From Chitinophagaceae bacterium (GTDB taxonomy: Bacteria; Bacteroidota; Bacteroidia; Chitinophagales; Chitinophagaceae): a stretch of DNA of 64,000 nucleotides. Where the stretch lies: NCBI GenBank assembly GCA_016720585.1, contig JADKKH010000001.1, forward strand, positions 248,001-312,000, in the 5' to 3' direction. The notes below the pieces were generated by a model. That model made no database searches and had not been told where the DNA came from. It worked only from the letters and a program-made list of their open reading frames with translations. The position numbers and the translations under genes were made by a program. Below, piece after piece: positions 36,901 to 45,040 of this stretch (position 1 is the stretch's first letter; every line of letters starts with the position of its first letter).

Positions 36901-37749
36901 GCAACACCGCCAACAATTTCTACACAACCGGTCAATACGACCGTTTGCCAGAATTTAAATGCGGTATTTAATGTAGTGGCTACGGGAGTACCACCACCAA
37001 CTATTTATCAATGGCAGGTGAGCACAACTGGTGCGGGTGGGCCATGGGTCAATCTGACCACCGGAGGTTCTTATACATCAACATTTACAATAACAGGTGC
37101 TACCCTTTCATTAAACGGCAACTTCTATCGTGTTATCGTTACGAATAGTTGTGGTCAGTCAATTACCTCGAATGCGGTTTCATTAACAGTAAACGTAATT
37201 CCAGTGGTTGTAGCAACTGATCTTTGGACCCGGAGAATATGTATCAGTGATACCTTGATTCCGTTGGTTGGCACACCTGTAGGTGGCAGCTGGAGTGGTA
37301 TTGGGGTTTCAGGATTCAACTTCGTTCCCGCAGCAACAGCCGTAGGAACCTATACGCTTACTTATACATACACGAACAGTTTTGGCTGTACCATAAGTGA
37401 CACAACCAAAGTTATTGTTAGTGATTGTCCGGAACGACTCAGGTTGATGAGGGATAATGCCATTGTCCTCTATCCGAATCCGAATAACGGCAGATTCAAT
37501 ATCAGAATCAATAGTACCCTGTACAATTTCCTGGGTATGAAAGTGTATAATTCTGCCGGTATGTTGATGAATGGTACCACGATAAATAAAGTACTCACCT
37601 CACCGACTTATGGCGGATTGGTTTATGGCCGTGTGATTCCAATAGACCTTTCTTATTTACCAGCCGGTGTCTATCTGGTCAAGTTCTACTATGATGATGG
37701 CATACGAACTGGTGAAAAAACCTTTGAGGTGATTATCGGAGGACGTTAA
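33910..37749 (+). CDS. large T9SS-secreted adhesin-like protein with tandem repeats
   Basis: About 1279 residues from ATG 33910 (a TTG lies two codons earlier). Signal peptide KKLYFLVLSLLLLTGYSAQ. Two copies of a roughly 110-residue domain come first (each with FGSATINPTG, STCSFAGEYSTI and FANTFTGT), then three copies of a roughly 120-residue domain (NDVCAGA; LNTAPGVWYTFVG; DTKIGVF; GNDDFCGLQSQVTF; YYVLVTGFGTA), each with paired cysteines. Then come PKD/Ig-like domains (QWRRNGVNL; NNGSYDVVVSG; YQWQVSTTG). The C-terminus is a type A sorting domain (IVLYPNPNNGRFNI; LPAGVYLVKFYY). It should be exported by the T9SS and anchored on the surface, likely for adhesion. An intrinsic terminator follows. 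Confidence 0.85.
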   Translation: MKKLYFLVLSLLLLTGYSAQSQCTFASSFGSATINPTGAIVTISTCSFAGEYSTINGAVSGQTLNFTFSNLGTGAYITIHSGTPAGPIIASGPSPLSFANTFTGTLYAHWSLNAACGTDGSCHTTTVQCTSCLPVPCTNSSSFGSATINPTGTVVTISTCSFAGEYSTISGAVNGQTLRFTSSIPTDYITIHSGTFNGPVLASGTTPLVFANTFTGTVYAHWNTPGCGSDATCRTTTVQCTSCLVSNDVCAGALPIACAGTVTGTTVGATSDAVPTCVTTLNTAPGVWYTFVGTGQSTVLSLCGSSYDTKIGVFSGTCASLVCVTGNDDACGLQSSVTFTATLGTTYYVLVTGFGTASGAFTLTRTCIPAIPNDLCTGAITIGCGQTITGTTVGSTIDAATPTCVTSLNTAGGIWYTFVGNGAANTLTMCTGTAYDSKIGVFTGTCAALVCVTGNDDFCGLQSQVTFATTLGTTYYVIVTGFGTATGAFTLTRTSAPLPNDVCTGAININCGQTITGSTACGATLDAVPSCTTTLNTAPGLWYQLVGDGSPVTLSLCGSSFDTKIGVFRGTCAALVCVVGNDDFCGLQSQVTFTANAGFTYYILVTGFGTANGNFTLTRTCAPICTGVPSPGSVTPVTSTICIGSTFTLTCSGYPPNTGLTFQWSSAPAAAGPYTVIPGATSNVYTFTAAATAYYTCTVTCTNAGGGSSTTAPPVVVNVSNPVHTVFTATNPVCSAGILTITGTVSGGLNLGNYTHTLTGPGTIGPAVPSGPNNSSVSFTVTNMPAGNQNYILTSTDPVGCSKATTIPVTVNLTPVVTLAPAVSTICNGNILPITGTVTTGTGTYTYSPLTELYTDPAATVAYTGTALASGGIIYARPSVTRTYTATVTSALGCSSTTPITITVNQLPAITVQPAPPTQTICPGFNVVYTVGATGAGLTYQWRRNGVNLIDAGFVSGATTNTLTLSTVSTANNGSYDVVVSGTCPPSVTSNAVVLAVATPPTISTQPVNTTVCQNLNAVFNVVATGVPPPTIYQWQVSTTGAGGPWVNLTTGGSYTSTFTITGATLSLNGNFYRVIVTNSCGQSITSNAVSLTVNVIPVVVATDLWTRRICISDTLIPLVGTPVGGSWSGIGVSGFNFVPAATAVGTYTLTYTYTNSFGCTISDTTKVIVSDCPERLRLMRDNAIVLYPNPNNGRFNIRINSTLYNFLGMKVYNSAGMLMNGTTINKVLTSPTYGGLVYGRVIPIDLSYLPAGVYLVKFYYDDGIRTGEKTFEVIIGGR

Positions 37750-37773
37750 TACATAATCTTTCTTGAATCTATA

Positions 37774-37805
37774 AAAGGCATTCACTATCCGGTGGATGCC
37801 TTTTT
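37774..37805 (+). terminator. intrinsic terminator of the adhesin gene
   Basis: AAAGGCATTCAC (37774-37785), loop TATCCG, GTGGATGCCTTT (37792-37803) with one G-U pair, then further T. Begins 25 nt after the stop codon. Confidence 0.85.
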
Positions 37806-37824
37806 CTTTACAAATACCGCTGCT

Positions 37825-37832
37825 TAACTTTG
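37825..37832 (+). promoter_or_regulatory. -7 box of the M23 peptidase gene
   Basis: TAACTTTG fits TAnnTTTG; it ends 7 nt before the ATG at 37840. A T-rich run 20 nt upstream may serve as -33. Confidence 0.45.
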
Positions 37833-37839
37833 GGATATT

Positions 37840-38550
37840 ATGCAATCAAACTCCGTTCGCGCAGTACTTATAAAAAATCAGCATCAATTTCACCCGGTCG
37901 TTTCTTTTGATCCGGTAAAAGATAAACTGTTGCCGCTTGATTTAACTGCGCATAACACCGAACTCACCAACGATATTTTGCAGGATACAAATAAATTCAC
38001 CACATGGGTCAATAATAAATTAACGGATGCCCATGCCCGTTATGCTATCGGTGGATATTCGGAACACAGGACGGTATACAGTAACAGTAAAGTGTTTGAT
38101 GCAGATAAACCGGGCGAGGAACCGAGACGACTACATCTGGGGACCGATATCTGGGGTAAACCACACACAGCTGTGATGGCGCCGCTGGATGGTAGGGTAC
38201 ACAGTTTTGCTTTCAATAACCAGGCCGGTGATTATGGAGCAACCACAATTCTTTCACATGCACTGGAAAGCGTTAGCTTCTTTACACTGTATGGCCACCT
38301 GAGTTTAAATTCAATAAAAAATATACAAGAAGGAGACACAATAAAAAAAGGCGATGTTTTTGCTGAGTTGGGTATTCCTGCCGAGAACGGGCAATGGCCC
38401 CCGCATCTTCATTTTCAAATCATCATTGATATGAGCGACTGGTCCGGGGATTATCCCGGTGTTTGCAAATTTTCTGAAAAAGAAATATGGTTGGCTAACA
38501 GTCCTGACCCCGATATTATCTTAAAGCTAAATCAATATCGTTTAGGATAA
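37840..38550 (+). CDS. M23 family (LytM-type) metallopeptidase
   Basis: 236 residues. Zinc site as in LytM/lysostaphin-type endopeptidases: H99 and D103 in HLGTDIWG, H153 in YGHLSL, and H189/H191 in PPHLHFQ. These enzymes cut peptide cross-links in peptidoglycan. There is no obvious signal peptide; the N-terminus (QSNSVRAVLIKNQHQFHPV) is polar, so the protein may be cytoplasmic or exported differently. In some relatives this domain is fused to aminotransferases, so a non-cell-wall role is possible. Confidence 0.82.
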   Translation: MQSNSVRAVLIKNQHQFHPVVSFDPVKDKLLPLDLTAHNTELTNDILQDTNKFTTWVNNKLTDAHARYAIGGYSEHRTVYSNSKVFDADKPGEEPRRLHLGTDIWGKPHTAVMAPLDGRVHSFAFNNQAGDYGATTILSHALESVSFFTLYGHLSLNSIKNIQEGDTIKKGDVFAELGIPAENGQWPPHLHFQIIIDMSDWSGDYPGVCKFSEKEIWLANSPDPDIILKLNQYRLG

Positions 38551-38568
38551 ATACGTTAGAGGGGTGCG

Positions 38569-39216
38569 TCAGGCTTTTAAGAGTTTGAAAGCATGGGTCC
38601 ATTGATTTCGGATAAATCCCGGGATACACCACAACATACACAGGGGTTCTATGGCCCTGGCTGCTTCTGCTTTTCCCATATCCTCAGTTTCCCAACCAAA
38701 GGAGGTAAGAATATCGGTCACCGTTATTTTTGCTGTTTCATCGTTACCACAAATAAACATGGTTGGTTTTCCTCCCGGGAAATCAGGTTTATACATAAAT
38801 GCATTTCCCACACTGTTAAAAGCTTTTACCAGCCGCGCATCCGGTAAAATTTTCTGAATTCTTTCCATCAGGGATTCTTCGAGCGTGGTAAAAAATTTTA
38901 AAACTCCATTATCCGGGGGCACAGCGGCAATAGGATTGGTTGCATCGATTACCACTTTCTCAAAAAAATGTTCTTTCCCGGCGAGAGATATCGCATCTTC
39001 CACAGCAAGGCCGCTTACTGCCAGAACAATGACCTCCCCAAACTGAGCTGTATCCTGGAAGGAGCCCAGCAGCCCACCGGCGACATCGGTTTGCCATTTT
39101 ACTAATTCATCTTTCGAGATATTCCGGGTGCCCAACATCACTTTATGACCTTCTTTCAAAAAAGCGGATGCTAACACCCGGCCAACCTGGCCCGAACCAA
39201 TGACACCTATTTTCAT
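38569..39216 (-). CDS. NADP oxidoreductase, coenzyme F420-dependent family
   Basis: 215 residues. The N-terminal Rossmann motif IGVIGSGQVGRVLASAF with the basic GTRN that follows strand 2 points to NADP binding. DATNPIAAVPP and LVKAFNSVGNAFMYKPDF are characteristic of the F420-dependent NADP oxidoreductase-like family. Bacteroidota do not make F420, so this member probably uses another partner; members are often annotated simply as NAD(P)-binding. Located alone between M23 and ruvB, divergent from ruvB. Confidence 0.82.
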   Translation of the reverse strand: MKIGVIGSGQVGRVLASAFLKEGHKVMLGTRNISKDELVKWQTDVAGGLLGSFQDTAQFGEVIVLAVSGLAVEDAISLAGKEHFFEKVVIDATNPIAAVPPDNGVLKFFTTLEESLMERIQKILPDARLVKAFNSVGNAFMYKPDFPGGKPTMFICGNDETAKITVTDILTSFGWETEDMGKAEAARAIEPLCMLWCIPGFIRNQWTHAFKLLKA

Positions 39217-39273
39217 AAAAAAAATAATTAGTGATTAATAATTAGCTTTACAAATATTCATTAAAATAAGTTC

Positions 39274-40311
39274 ATGTCCAATACAAATCTGAGCAGCGAT
39301 AGTCAGGACTTAACGGCTGCCGATAAGGAATTTGAAAATAATATCCGCCCGGCACAGATTGCCGATTTTGCCGGGCAGGAACAGATTATTGAAAACCTGC
39401 TGATATTCATCCGCGCTGCCAAAATGCGGGGTGAAGCACTGGATCATGTTTTATTTCACGGCCCACCGGGTTTGGGTAAAACAACTTTATCACGAATTGT
39501 AGCCAATGAATTGGGCGTGCATATCAAAGAAACCTCAGGCCCGGTGATCGAAAAGCCCGGCGACCTGGCAGGCCTGCTAACCAGTCTTGAAACGAATGAT
39601 GTTTTATTTATTGATGAGATTCACCGCCTGAGTACCGTGGTAGAAGAATATTTGTATGCGGCAATGGAAGATTACCGCATTGACATTATGATAGATTCCG
39701 GCCCTAATGCCCGGAGTATTCAAATCAACCTGAATCCATTTACCCTGATCGGGGCAACCACAAGAAGCGGATTACTTTCGGCACCGTTGTTGTCCAGGTT
39801 TGCCATAAAATCACGATTGGAATATTATTCTTCCGGAGTGTTGAATAAAATTATTCAACGTTCTGCCGGAATATTGGGAACAACTGTTTCAACAGAGGCC
39901 GTAACAGAGATAGGTAGAAGAAGCCGCGGCACACCAAGGATCGCCAATGGTTTATTACGAAGGGTCAGGGACTTTGCTCAGGTATTGAATGATGGGCAGA
40001 TCGATTTTGGCATAACCCAGCATGCATTAAAAGCCCTGAATGTGGATGAATACGGTTTAGATGATATGGATAACCGGATTTTACAAACCATTATTGAAAA
40101 ATTCAAAGGAGGCCCGGTGGGTATCACTACCATCGCTACAGCTGTTGGCGAAGAATCCGGTACTATTGAAGAAGTGTATGAGCCATTCCTGATACAGGAA
40201 GGATTTATGCAACGTACACCGAGAGGAAGAGAAGTTACTGCAAAAGCTTATGAGCATTTGGGGAAGAAACCACCAATTGGGAATGCCGGTACTTTATTTA
40301 CCGGGTTGTGA
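39274..40311 (+). CDS. ruvB: Holliday junction branch-migration helicase RuvB
   Basis: 345 residues. AAA+ motor that with RuvA drives branch migration of Holliday junctions. Walker A GPPGLGKT (63-70), Walker B VLFIDEIHRL (about 109-118), sensor 1 LIGATTRSGLLSAPL with the RuvB-specific beta hairpin, arginine finger region RSRGTPRIANGLLRRV, and the C-terminal winged helix ending FMQRTPRGREVTAKAYEHLG. Divergent from the NADP oxidoreductase gene; a bidirectional terminator follows. Confidence 0.97.
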   Translation: MSNTNLSSDSQDLTAADKEFENNIRPAQIADFAGQEQIIENLLIFIRAAKMRGEALDHVLFHGPPGLGKTTLSRIVANELGVHIKETSGPVIEKPGDLAGLLTSLETNDVLFIDEIHRLSTVVEEYLYAAMEDYRIDIMIDSGPNARSIQINLNPFTLIGATTRSGLLSAPLLSRFAIKSRLEYYSSGVLNKIIQRSAGILGTTVSTEAVTEIGRRSRGTPRIANGLLRRVRDFAQVLNDGQIDFGITQHALKALNVDEYGLDDMDNRILQTIIEKFKGGPVGITTIATAVGEESGTIEEVYEPFLIQEGFMQRTPRGREVTAKAYEHLGKKPPIGNAGTLFTGL

Positions 40312-40332
40312 ATGATGAGTATTTAAAAAGTA

Positions 40333-40382
40333 TATAGGGTATATAAAGTATTTCGGTCACTTTATATACCCTATAATTTTTT
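40333..40382. terminator. strong bidirectional terminator between ruvB and the response regulator gene
   Basis: A 17-bp perfect stem (40333-40349 with 40359-40375; ends TATAGGG and CCCTATA), 9-nt loop ATTTCGGTC, and T-runs on both strands: seven T on the plus side, five on the minus side. It serves the two convergent genes. Confidence 0.9.
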
Positions 40383-40390
40383 TACTTTTC

Positions 40391-41089
40391 TCAGGCCTGT
40401 ACTACCAGCCTGAAACCATTGCCGTGTATATTCACAATCTCAATTTTGGGGTCATCTTTTAAATATTTCCGGAGTTTGGCAATGTATACGTCCATACTCC
40501 GTCCATTAAAATACGTATCACTACCCCAGATTTTTTTCAGCGCCTGGTCTCTGGGCAGGAGGTCATTCAGGTATTCGGCCAGCATTTTCAGTAACTCATT
40601 TTCTTTGGGACTCAATGTTTGCGTAATCCCGCCATGGATCAGCTGGCGCAGTTTGGGATTGAAATGGTAACTGGATAAATCAAATTCTTTGTTATCACTT
40701 TCCCGGTTCTGCTCTTCATTCCTTTTCAGGATGGCTTTTATTTTAAGCATGAGCACTTCACTGTCAAAAGGTTTGGTGATATAATCATCAGCGCCAAGTT
40801 TGTAGCCCTGAATCACATCTTCCTTCATGGTCTTGGCACTGAGAAAGAACAGGGGAATATCCGGGTCCACATCCCGTATTTCTTCTGCCAGGGTAAATCC
40901 GTCCATATTGGGCATCATTACATCCAGCAGGCAGAGCTCAAATTTTTCGCGTTGAAAAGCAGCCAAACCGAGTCGACCATCTCTTTCCAACGTTACATCA
41001 TAATCATTTAATTCAAGATAATTCTTTAAAACGCTTCCGAGGTTCGGGTCATCTTCGCACAACAAAATTTTAGGTTTCTTAGTGTCCAT
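40391..41089 (-). CDS. OmpR/PhoB-family response regulator
   Basis: 232 residues. Receiver domain with the acidic pocket CEDD (11-14), phosphoacceptor D56 in LLDVMMPNMDG, T/S in FFLSAKT and K near 107 in DYITKPF. A C-terminal winged helix follows (TLSPKENELLKMLAEY; RSMDVYIAKLRKYLKDDP; IVNIHGNGFRL). The sequence resembles RprY-type regulators of Bacteroidota. There is no sensor kinase gene next to it, so its partner lies elsewhere. Target genes cannot be inferred. Confidence 0.93.
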   Translation of the reverse strand: MDTKKPKILLCEDDPNLGSVLKNYLELNDYDVTLERDGRLGLAAFQREKFELCLLDVMMPNMDGFTLAEEIRDVDPDIPLFFLSAKTMKEDVIQGYKLGADDYITKPFDSEVLMLKIKAILKRNEEQNRESDNKEFDLSSYHFNPKLRQLIHGGITQTLSPKENELLKMLAEYLNDLLPRDQALKKIWGSDTYFNGRSMDVYIAKLRKYLKDDPKIEIVNIHGNGFRLVVQA

Positions 41090-41460
41090 TGATAAAAATT
41101 TTAAAACTGATTCAATCTTCGTTTTTTATTGCATCTCCGGCTCACTTTCTCCGATCAGGGAGAGGATGGTGGAGAGGCAGTGACAAATAAAGTTAAAGCA
41201 TTTTAGGGGTTAAAGAATCCGGGACGAATATTTTGTTAAAACCCGGTTCTTTTAACCCTGCTGTCCGCTGCTTTTAAGTAATAGTATAAAAACTGTGCCA
41301 TCCCCGGCAGGGAAGGAAATTTGGTTGCTTTTTTTGTATGCAATGCGTGTTAGTCATGAGGGGAAAGGCGGATATTTTATTAATTCGAGGATGCTGGAAA
41401 GGGAGGAAGATTCATATGCAACTGAATTTTTTAATTTAACTTTCAACCAAATTTATTCCG
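41090..41460. other. 371-base intergenic region with a degenerate palindromic element and a 17-bp inverted repeat
   Basis: No convincing gene. At 41147-41177 CTTTCTCCGATCAGGGAGAGGATGG-like sequence resembles the reversed in-gene palindromic element but with several changes. At 41207-41223 and 41242-41258 two 17-base arms (GGGTTAAA and TTTAACCC at the ends) pair with two mismatches around an AT-rich 18-base centre. A TAACTTTC box lies 17 nt before the ATG at 41461. Confidence 0.55.
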
Positions 41461-43017
41461 ATGGCAGACAGTTCAAAATTTATTGAAACGATTAAAGCAG
41501 GTTATACTTTTAAAGGGGAATGTTTCAAAATGGGTGGGGCCATGCTTGATGGAGCCGTTGTTCCCGGGGCCGATGTGATGATCCCCTTGAAAATGATGAA
41601 TCGTCACGGGCTGATTGCCGGTGCAACCGGAACGGGCAAAACAAAAACCCTTCAAATGCTGGCCGAAGGATTGAGTGAAGCCAGTGTGCCGGTGCTGCTG
41701 CTCGACATCAAAGGTGATCTGAGTGGCATTGCTGCTGCGGGAACCCTGAATGATAAAATAACCGATCGTTGCCAGAAATTAAATATTGAATTCAAACCCA
41801 CGGCGTACCCCGCTGACCTGCTGACCCTGAGTAACCAGAAAGGCGCCAGACTGAGAGCCACCGTAAGTGAATTTGGTCCGGTGTTACTTTCCAAAATCCT
41901 GGGATTGAATGATACGCAAGGCGGATTTGTTGCCATGATATTTAAGTATTGCGATGACAGCAAACTTCCCCTGCTCGATCTGAAGGACTTTATAAAAGTG
42001 TTACAGTTTGTAAGTGATGAAGGAAAACCGGAGCTGGAAAAAACCTATGGAAAGATCTCCACCACTTCTACCGGAACCATACTTCGTAAAGTAATAGAAT
42101 TGCAACAGCAGGGTGCCGATGTATTCTTTGGAGAAAAAAGTTTTGAAGTGGATGACCTGATGCGTATCAGTGCCGATGGGAAAGGAATGATCTCAATAGT
42201 AAGGGTTACTGATTTGCAGGACCGGCCAAAACTTTTTTCCACTTTTATGTTGCAGTTACTGGCCGAACTATATGCCACTTGCGCGGAAGAAGGTGATATG
42301 GATAAACCCAAACTGGTGATGTTTATTGATGAAGCCCATCTTATTTTCCAGGAGGCCAATGATGCCCTGCTGCAACAAATTGAAACTATCATCAAACTTA
42401 TCCGGTCCAAAGGCATCGGTATTTATTTCTGCACGCAAAACCCGATGGATGTTCCGGCGCCTGTGCTGGCTCAACTCGGATTAAAAGTGCAGCATGCGTT
42501 ACGGGCATTTACCGCGGCAGACAGAAAAGTAATCAAACAAACTTCGGAGAATTATCCCGAAACCGTTTTCTATAAGACCGAAGACCTCATAACCCAATTG
42601 GGAACCGGGGAAGCCTTAGTTACGGTCTTAAACGAAAAAGGAATTCCTTCCCCATTGGTGCATTGTATGATCCGGCCGCCGCAGAGCCGGATGGATATTT
42701 TATCGGATGCAGAGATCGATACCCTTGTCAGCAGATCTAAAATAGCGGCTAAATACAACGAGGTTATCGATAATAAAAGTGCCTATGAGATACTAACTGA
42801 TAAATTGGAAGAAGCTGCTAAACGGGAGGAGAAACAACAACAACAGGAAGCAGAGGAAAAAGCAGAAAGAAAAACTCCGGCTAAAAAAGAGAAAGGATTT
42901 TTTGATGACCCTACCGTGAAAAGCATGACCCGGACTGCCGGCAATTCCATCGTAAGAACCTTGCTGGGTGTATTGGGATTGGGAGGTCGCAGCCGCAGCC
43001 GTAAAAGTTTATTTTAG
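41461..43017 (+). CDS. HerA-like ATPase, DUF853 family
   Basis: 518 residues. Walker A GATGTGKT (54-61) and Walker B MFIDEAHLIF (near 287-296), plus the DUF853 opening (KMGGAMLDGAVVPGADVMIPL) and QNPMDVPAPVLAQLGLKVQHAL. These are FtsK/HerA-like ATPases related to E. coli YjgR; HerA-type motors translocate DNA. The C-terminus has a Gln/Glu/Lys-rich coiled coil (KREEKQQQQEAEEKAERK) and a basic tail. Its last 9 bases overlap the stop region of the convergent recQ gene. DNA-processing role is likely but unproven. Confidence 0.88.
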   Translation: MADSSKFIETIKAGYTFKGECFKMGGAMLDGAVVPGADVMIPLKMMNRHGLIAGATGTGKTKTLQMLAEGLSEASVPVLLLDIKGDLSGIAAAGTLNDKITDRCQKLNIEFKPTAYPADLLTLSNQKGARLRATVSEFGPVLLSKILGLNDTQGGFVAMIFKYCDDSKLPLLDLKDFIKVLQFVSDEGKPELEKTYGKISTTSTGTILRKVIELQQQGADVFFGEKSFEVDDLMRISADGKGMISIVRVTDLQDRPKLFSTFMLQLLAELYATCAEEGDMDKPKLVMFIDEAHLIFQEANDALLQQIETIIKLIRSKGIGIYFCTQNPMDVPAPVLAQLGLKVQHALRAFTAADRKVIKQTSENYPETVFYKTEDLITQLGTGEALVTVLNEKGIPSPLVHCMIRPPQSRMDILSDAEIDTLVSRSKIAAKYNEVIDNKSAYEILTDKLEEAAKREEKQQQQEAEEKAERKTPAKKEKGFFDDPTVKSMTRTAGNSIVRTLLGVLGLGGRSRSRKSLF

Positions 43018-44979
43018 TTTGACCCAACCATCTGCATCGAGTTCAATTTTATTTTCAGCCTGGAGAAATTCCAATACTTTCCAGGCTTTTTCTTTTTTTA
43101 TACCGTTCAATTTCAGCAATAGGTCTTTGGTGTGCAGCGATTCGTATTTAACGATATTGATTATGCGGTGATGCAGTGTCTCAAATTCTTCTTTGGTAAG
43201 TGTTGTTGCTTTTTGCCGGAAACAATTATCACAGATACCGCAGGGTCTGATGGCCGTATCGCCAAAATAAGAACCGATGATACGGCTCCGGCATTCCCCT
43301 TCTTCGTTTATATAACGCACCATTTGTTTCATTCTCCGCTGAAACTGTTCTTTTCGTTTAGTATACGCTACCATGTTGATGGTAATATCTTCCGATTTAA
43401 TGCGGCTGCGCAACATATACAATTGGGGGGTATCTTTTTGGGGCTGGTAATCAATAACACCCGACTGATGCAATTGGCTTAATTGTTTTTTTAGGTCATC
43501 CATATCTTTTTTCATCAGTCCGGCCAGCATTTTTTCAGAAATAGAAACCGGTTGGTCAAAGATCCCCTCGTAAGCCCGTAACAGGGTTTTCAGAACGGGT
43601 TCCAGTTGTTGATTCTCTTTTTCGAATGAATACAAGTAATCTTTACTGGTGGTAAACATCACGGTTGAAGGAATAAAAACCTGCTCATTGAAAGCCAGCC
43701 AGCCTTCCTGTTCCAAAGCTTTTAAGGAATAAAGGGTTGTATGCCCGGGGAGTTTGAATTTCCGGAGGAAGTCCGAAATATCAAAATCAAAATATTGGTT
43801 TTCACCGCTGCCGGTTGGAATTTGCAGGTAATTCGCAACAGCCTGGTATATATTCCGGATATCATCCTGCGATGGAAAACGAAGCGCAGACAATTCTTCC
43901 AGTTCATTTATATCTCTTTTATCAAATAAAAGGACCGCATAGGAAATTTTGCCATCTCTTCCGGCACGTCCGGCCTCCTGGTAATAGTTTTCCAGACAAT
44001 CAGGCACATCAGCATGAATCACAATACGAACATCCGGTTTATCAATACCCAGCCCGAACGCATTGGTACAAACCATCACCCGCATGGTATTATTGATCCA
44101 GGCTTCCTGTTTCCGGCTTCTTTCTTCCTGCACAAGACCTGCATGATAGAAGTCCGCCGGAATATTTTGCAATTGAAGCAATGCACTGATCTCCTGGGTC
44201 CTTTTCCTGCTCCGGCAATAAATGATGGCGGAACCGGAAACTTTTCGAAGCACTTCTATTATTTTATTGATTTTAGAATCTATATTAAAAATGCTGTAAG
44301 AAAGGTTGGGTCGTTCAAATGATTGCCGGAAAATTTTCCAATCAGCGAATGAATCTTTGGATTGCGGGGTCCGCTCACCTCTCCACCCTTTGGAGAGGGG
44401 TTGGGGGTGAGGGCTTAGTTTCTCACAAATATCTTTTTGCACTTCCGGGGTGGCAGATGCGCTTAAAGCTAACACGGGAACGTTGGGTAGTTCTTCCCTT
44501 AATGCTGCAATTTTTAAATAGGAAGGACGGAAATCATAACCCCATTGCGAGATACAATGGGCTTCATCAACAGCAATCAAACGGATATCCAAGCCAGGTA
44601 AATATTCTTTAAACAAACTTGTTTCTAATCGTTCGGGAGATACATACAGGAATTTGCAATTACTTTCAGAAGCTACTTTAAAAGTATGGATCACTTCTTT
44701 ACGGCTCATGCCGGAGAAGATCGCAAAAGCTGTAATATTCTTTCTGCGAAGATTTTCCACCTGGTCTTTCATTAAGGCAATCAGCGGAGAGACAACTAAA
44801 CACATGCCCTCCCGGGCCATTGCCGGAACCTGGTAACAAATGGATTTACCACCTCCGGTTGGCAGCAGGGCTAAGGTATCTTTTCCTTCAAGTACCGTAT
44901 TAATGATATCCTCCTGCAAAGGACGAAAGGTTTCAAAGCCCCAGTACTGTTTTAGAATATCGTGAATAGAAGACTTCAT
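43009..44979 (-). CDS. recQ: ATP-dependent DNA helicase RecQ
   Basis: 656 residues. 3'-5' helicase for recombination and fork repair. Walker A LLPTGGGKS, DEAHCISQWGYDFRP (motif II), AYCRS-like IIYCRSRKRTQE and QEAGRAGRDG (motif VI) are visible, with the zinc-binding cysteines in RPCGICDNC and a truncated C-terminal helical region; no clear HRDC domain. Between motif III and RQSFERPNLSYS an insertion of about 20 residues (SPHPQPLSKGWRGERTP) is encoded by a palindromic element in frame. The gene overlaps the 3' end of the convergent HerA-like gene by 9 bp. Heptamer repeats overlap its start codon. Confidence 0.94.
   Translation of the reverse strand: MKSSIHDILKQYWGFETFRPLQEDIINTVLEGKDTLALLPTGGGKSICYQVPAMAREGMCLVVSPLIALMKDQVENLRRKNITAFAIFSGMSRKEVIHTFKVASESNCKFLYVSPERLETSLFKEYLPGLDIRLIAVDEAHCISQWGYDFRPSYLKIAALREELPNVPVLALSASATPEVQKDICEKLSPHPQPLSKGWRGERTPQSKDSFADWKIFRQSFERPNLSYSIFNIDSKINKIIEVLRKVSGSAIIYCRSRKRTQEISALLQLQNIPADFYHAGLVQEERSRKQEAWINNTMRVMVCTNAFGLGIDKPDVRIVIHADVPDCLENYYQEAGRAGRDGKISYAVLLFDKRDINELEELSALRFPSQDDIRNIYQAVANYLQIPTGSGENQYFDFDISDFLRKFKLPGHTTLYSLKALEQEGWLAFNEQVFIPSTVMFTTSKDYLYSFEKENQQLEPVLKTLLRAYEGIFDQPVSISEKMLAGLMKKDMDDLKKQLSQLHQSGVIDYQPQKDTPQLYMLRSRIKSEDITINMVAYTKRKEQFQRRMKQMVRYINEEGECRSRIIGSYFGDTAIRPCGICDNCFRQKATTLTKEEFETLHHRIINIVKYESLHTKDLLLKLNGIKKEKAWKVLEFLQAENKIELDADGWVKLK
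44372..44416 (-). repeat. in-frame palindromic element in recQ
   Basis: On the plus strand CCTCTCCA (44378-44385), loop CCCTT, TGGAGAGG (44391-44398), then GGTTGGGGGTGAGGGCTTA. Read on the coding (minus) strand as LSPHPQPLSKGWRGE. Same type as the leuS left border but in another reading frame, showing that the element is stop-free in more than one frame. Confidence 0.88.
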
Positions 44980-45024
44980 GGTTCATGGTTCATAGTTATA
45001 GGTTTAATCCATGGACTATGAACC
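44977..45024. repeat. heptamer tandem repeat overlapping the recQ start, with inverted copy
   Basis: CATGGTT, CATGGTT, CATAGTT, ATAGGTT are four 7-bp units (44977-45004), the first covering the recQ start codon. GGTTCATAGT (44987-44996) is matched by ACTATGAACC (45015-45024), a perfect 10-bp inverted repeat. Confidence 0.65.
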
Positions 45025-45040
45025 CGGACTTTCAACTAAA

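Noticed and set aside
41295..41486. Short open frame before the HerA-like gene
   Set aside because: It overlaps the start of the HerA-like gene in another frame, lacks protein-like features and has no leader signal.
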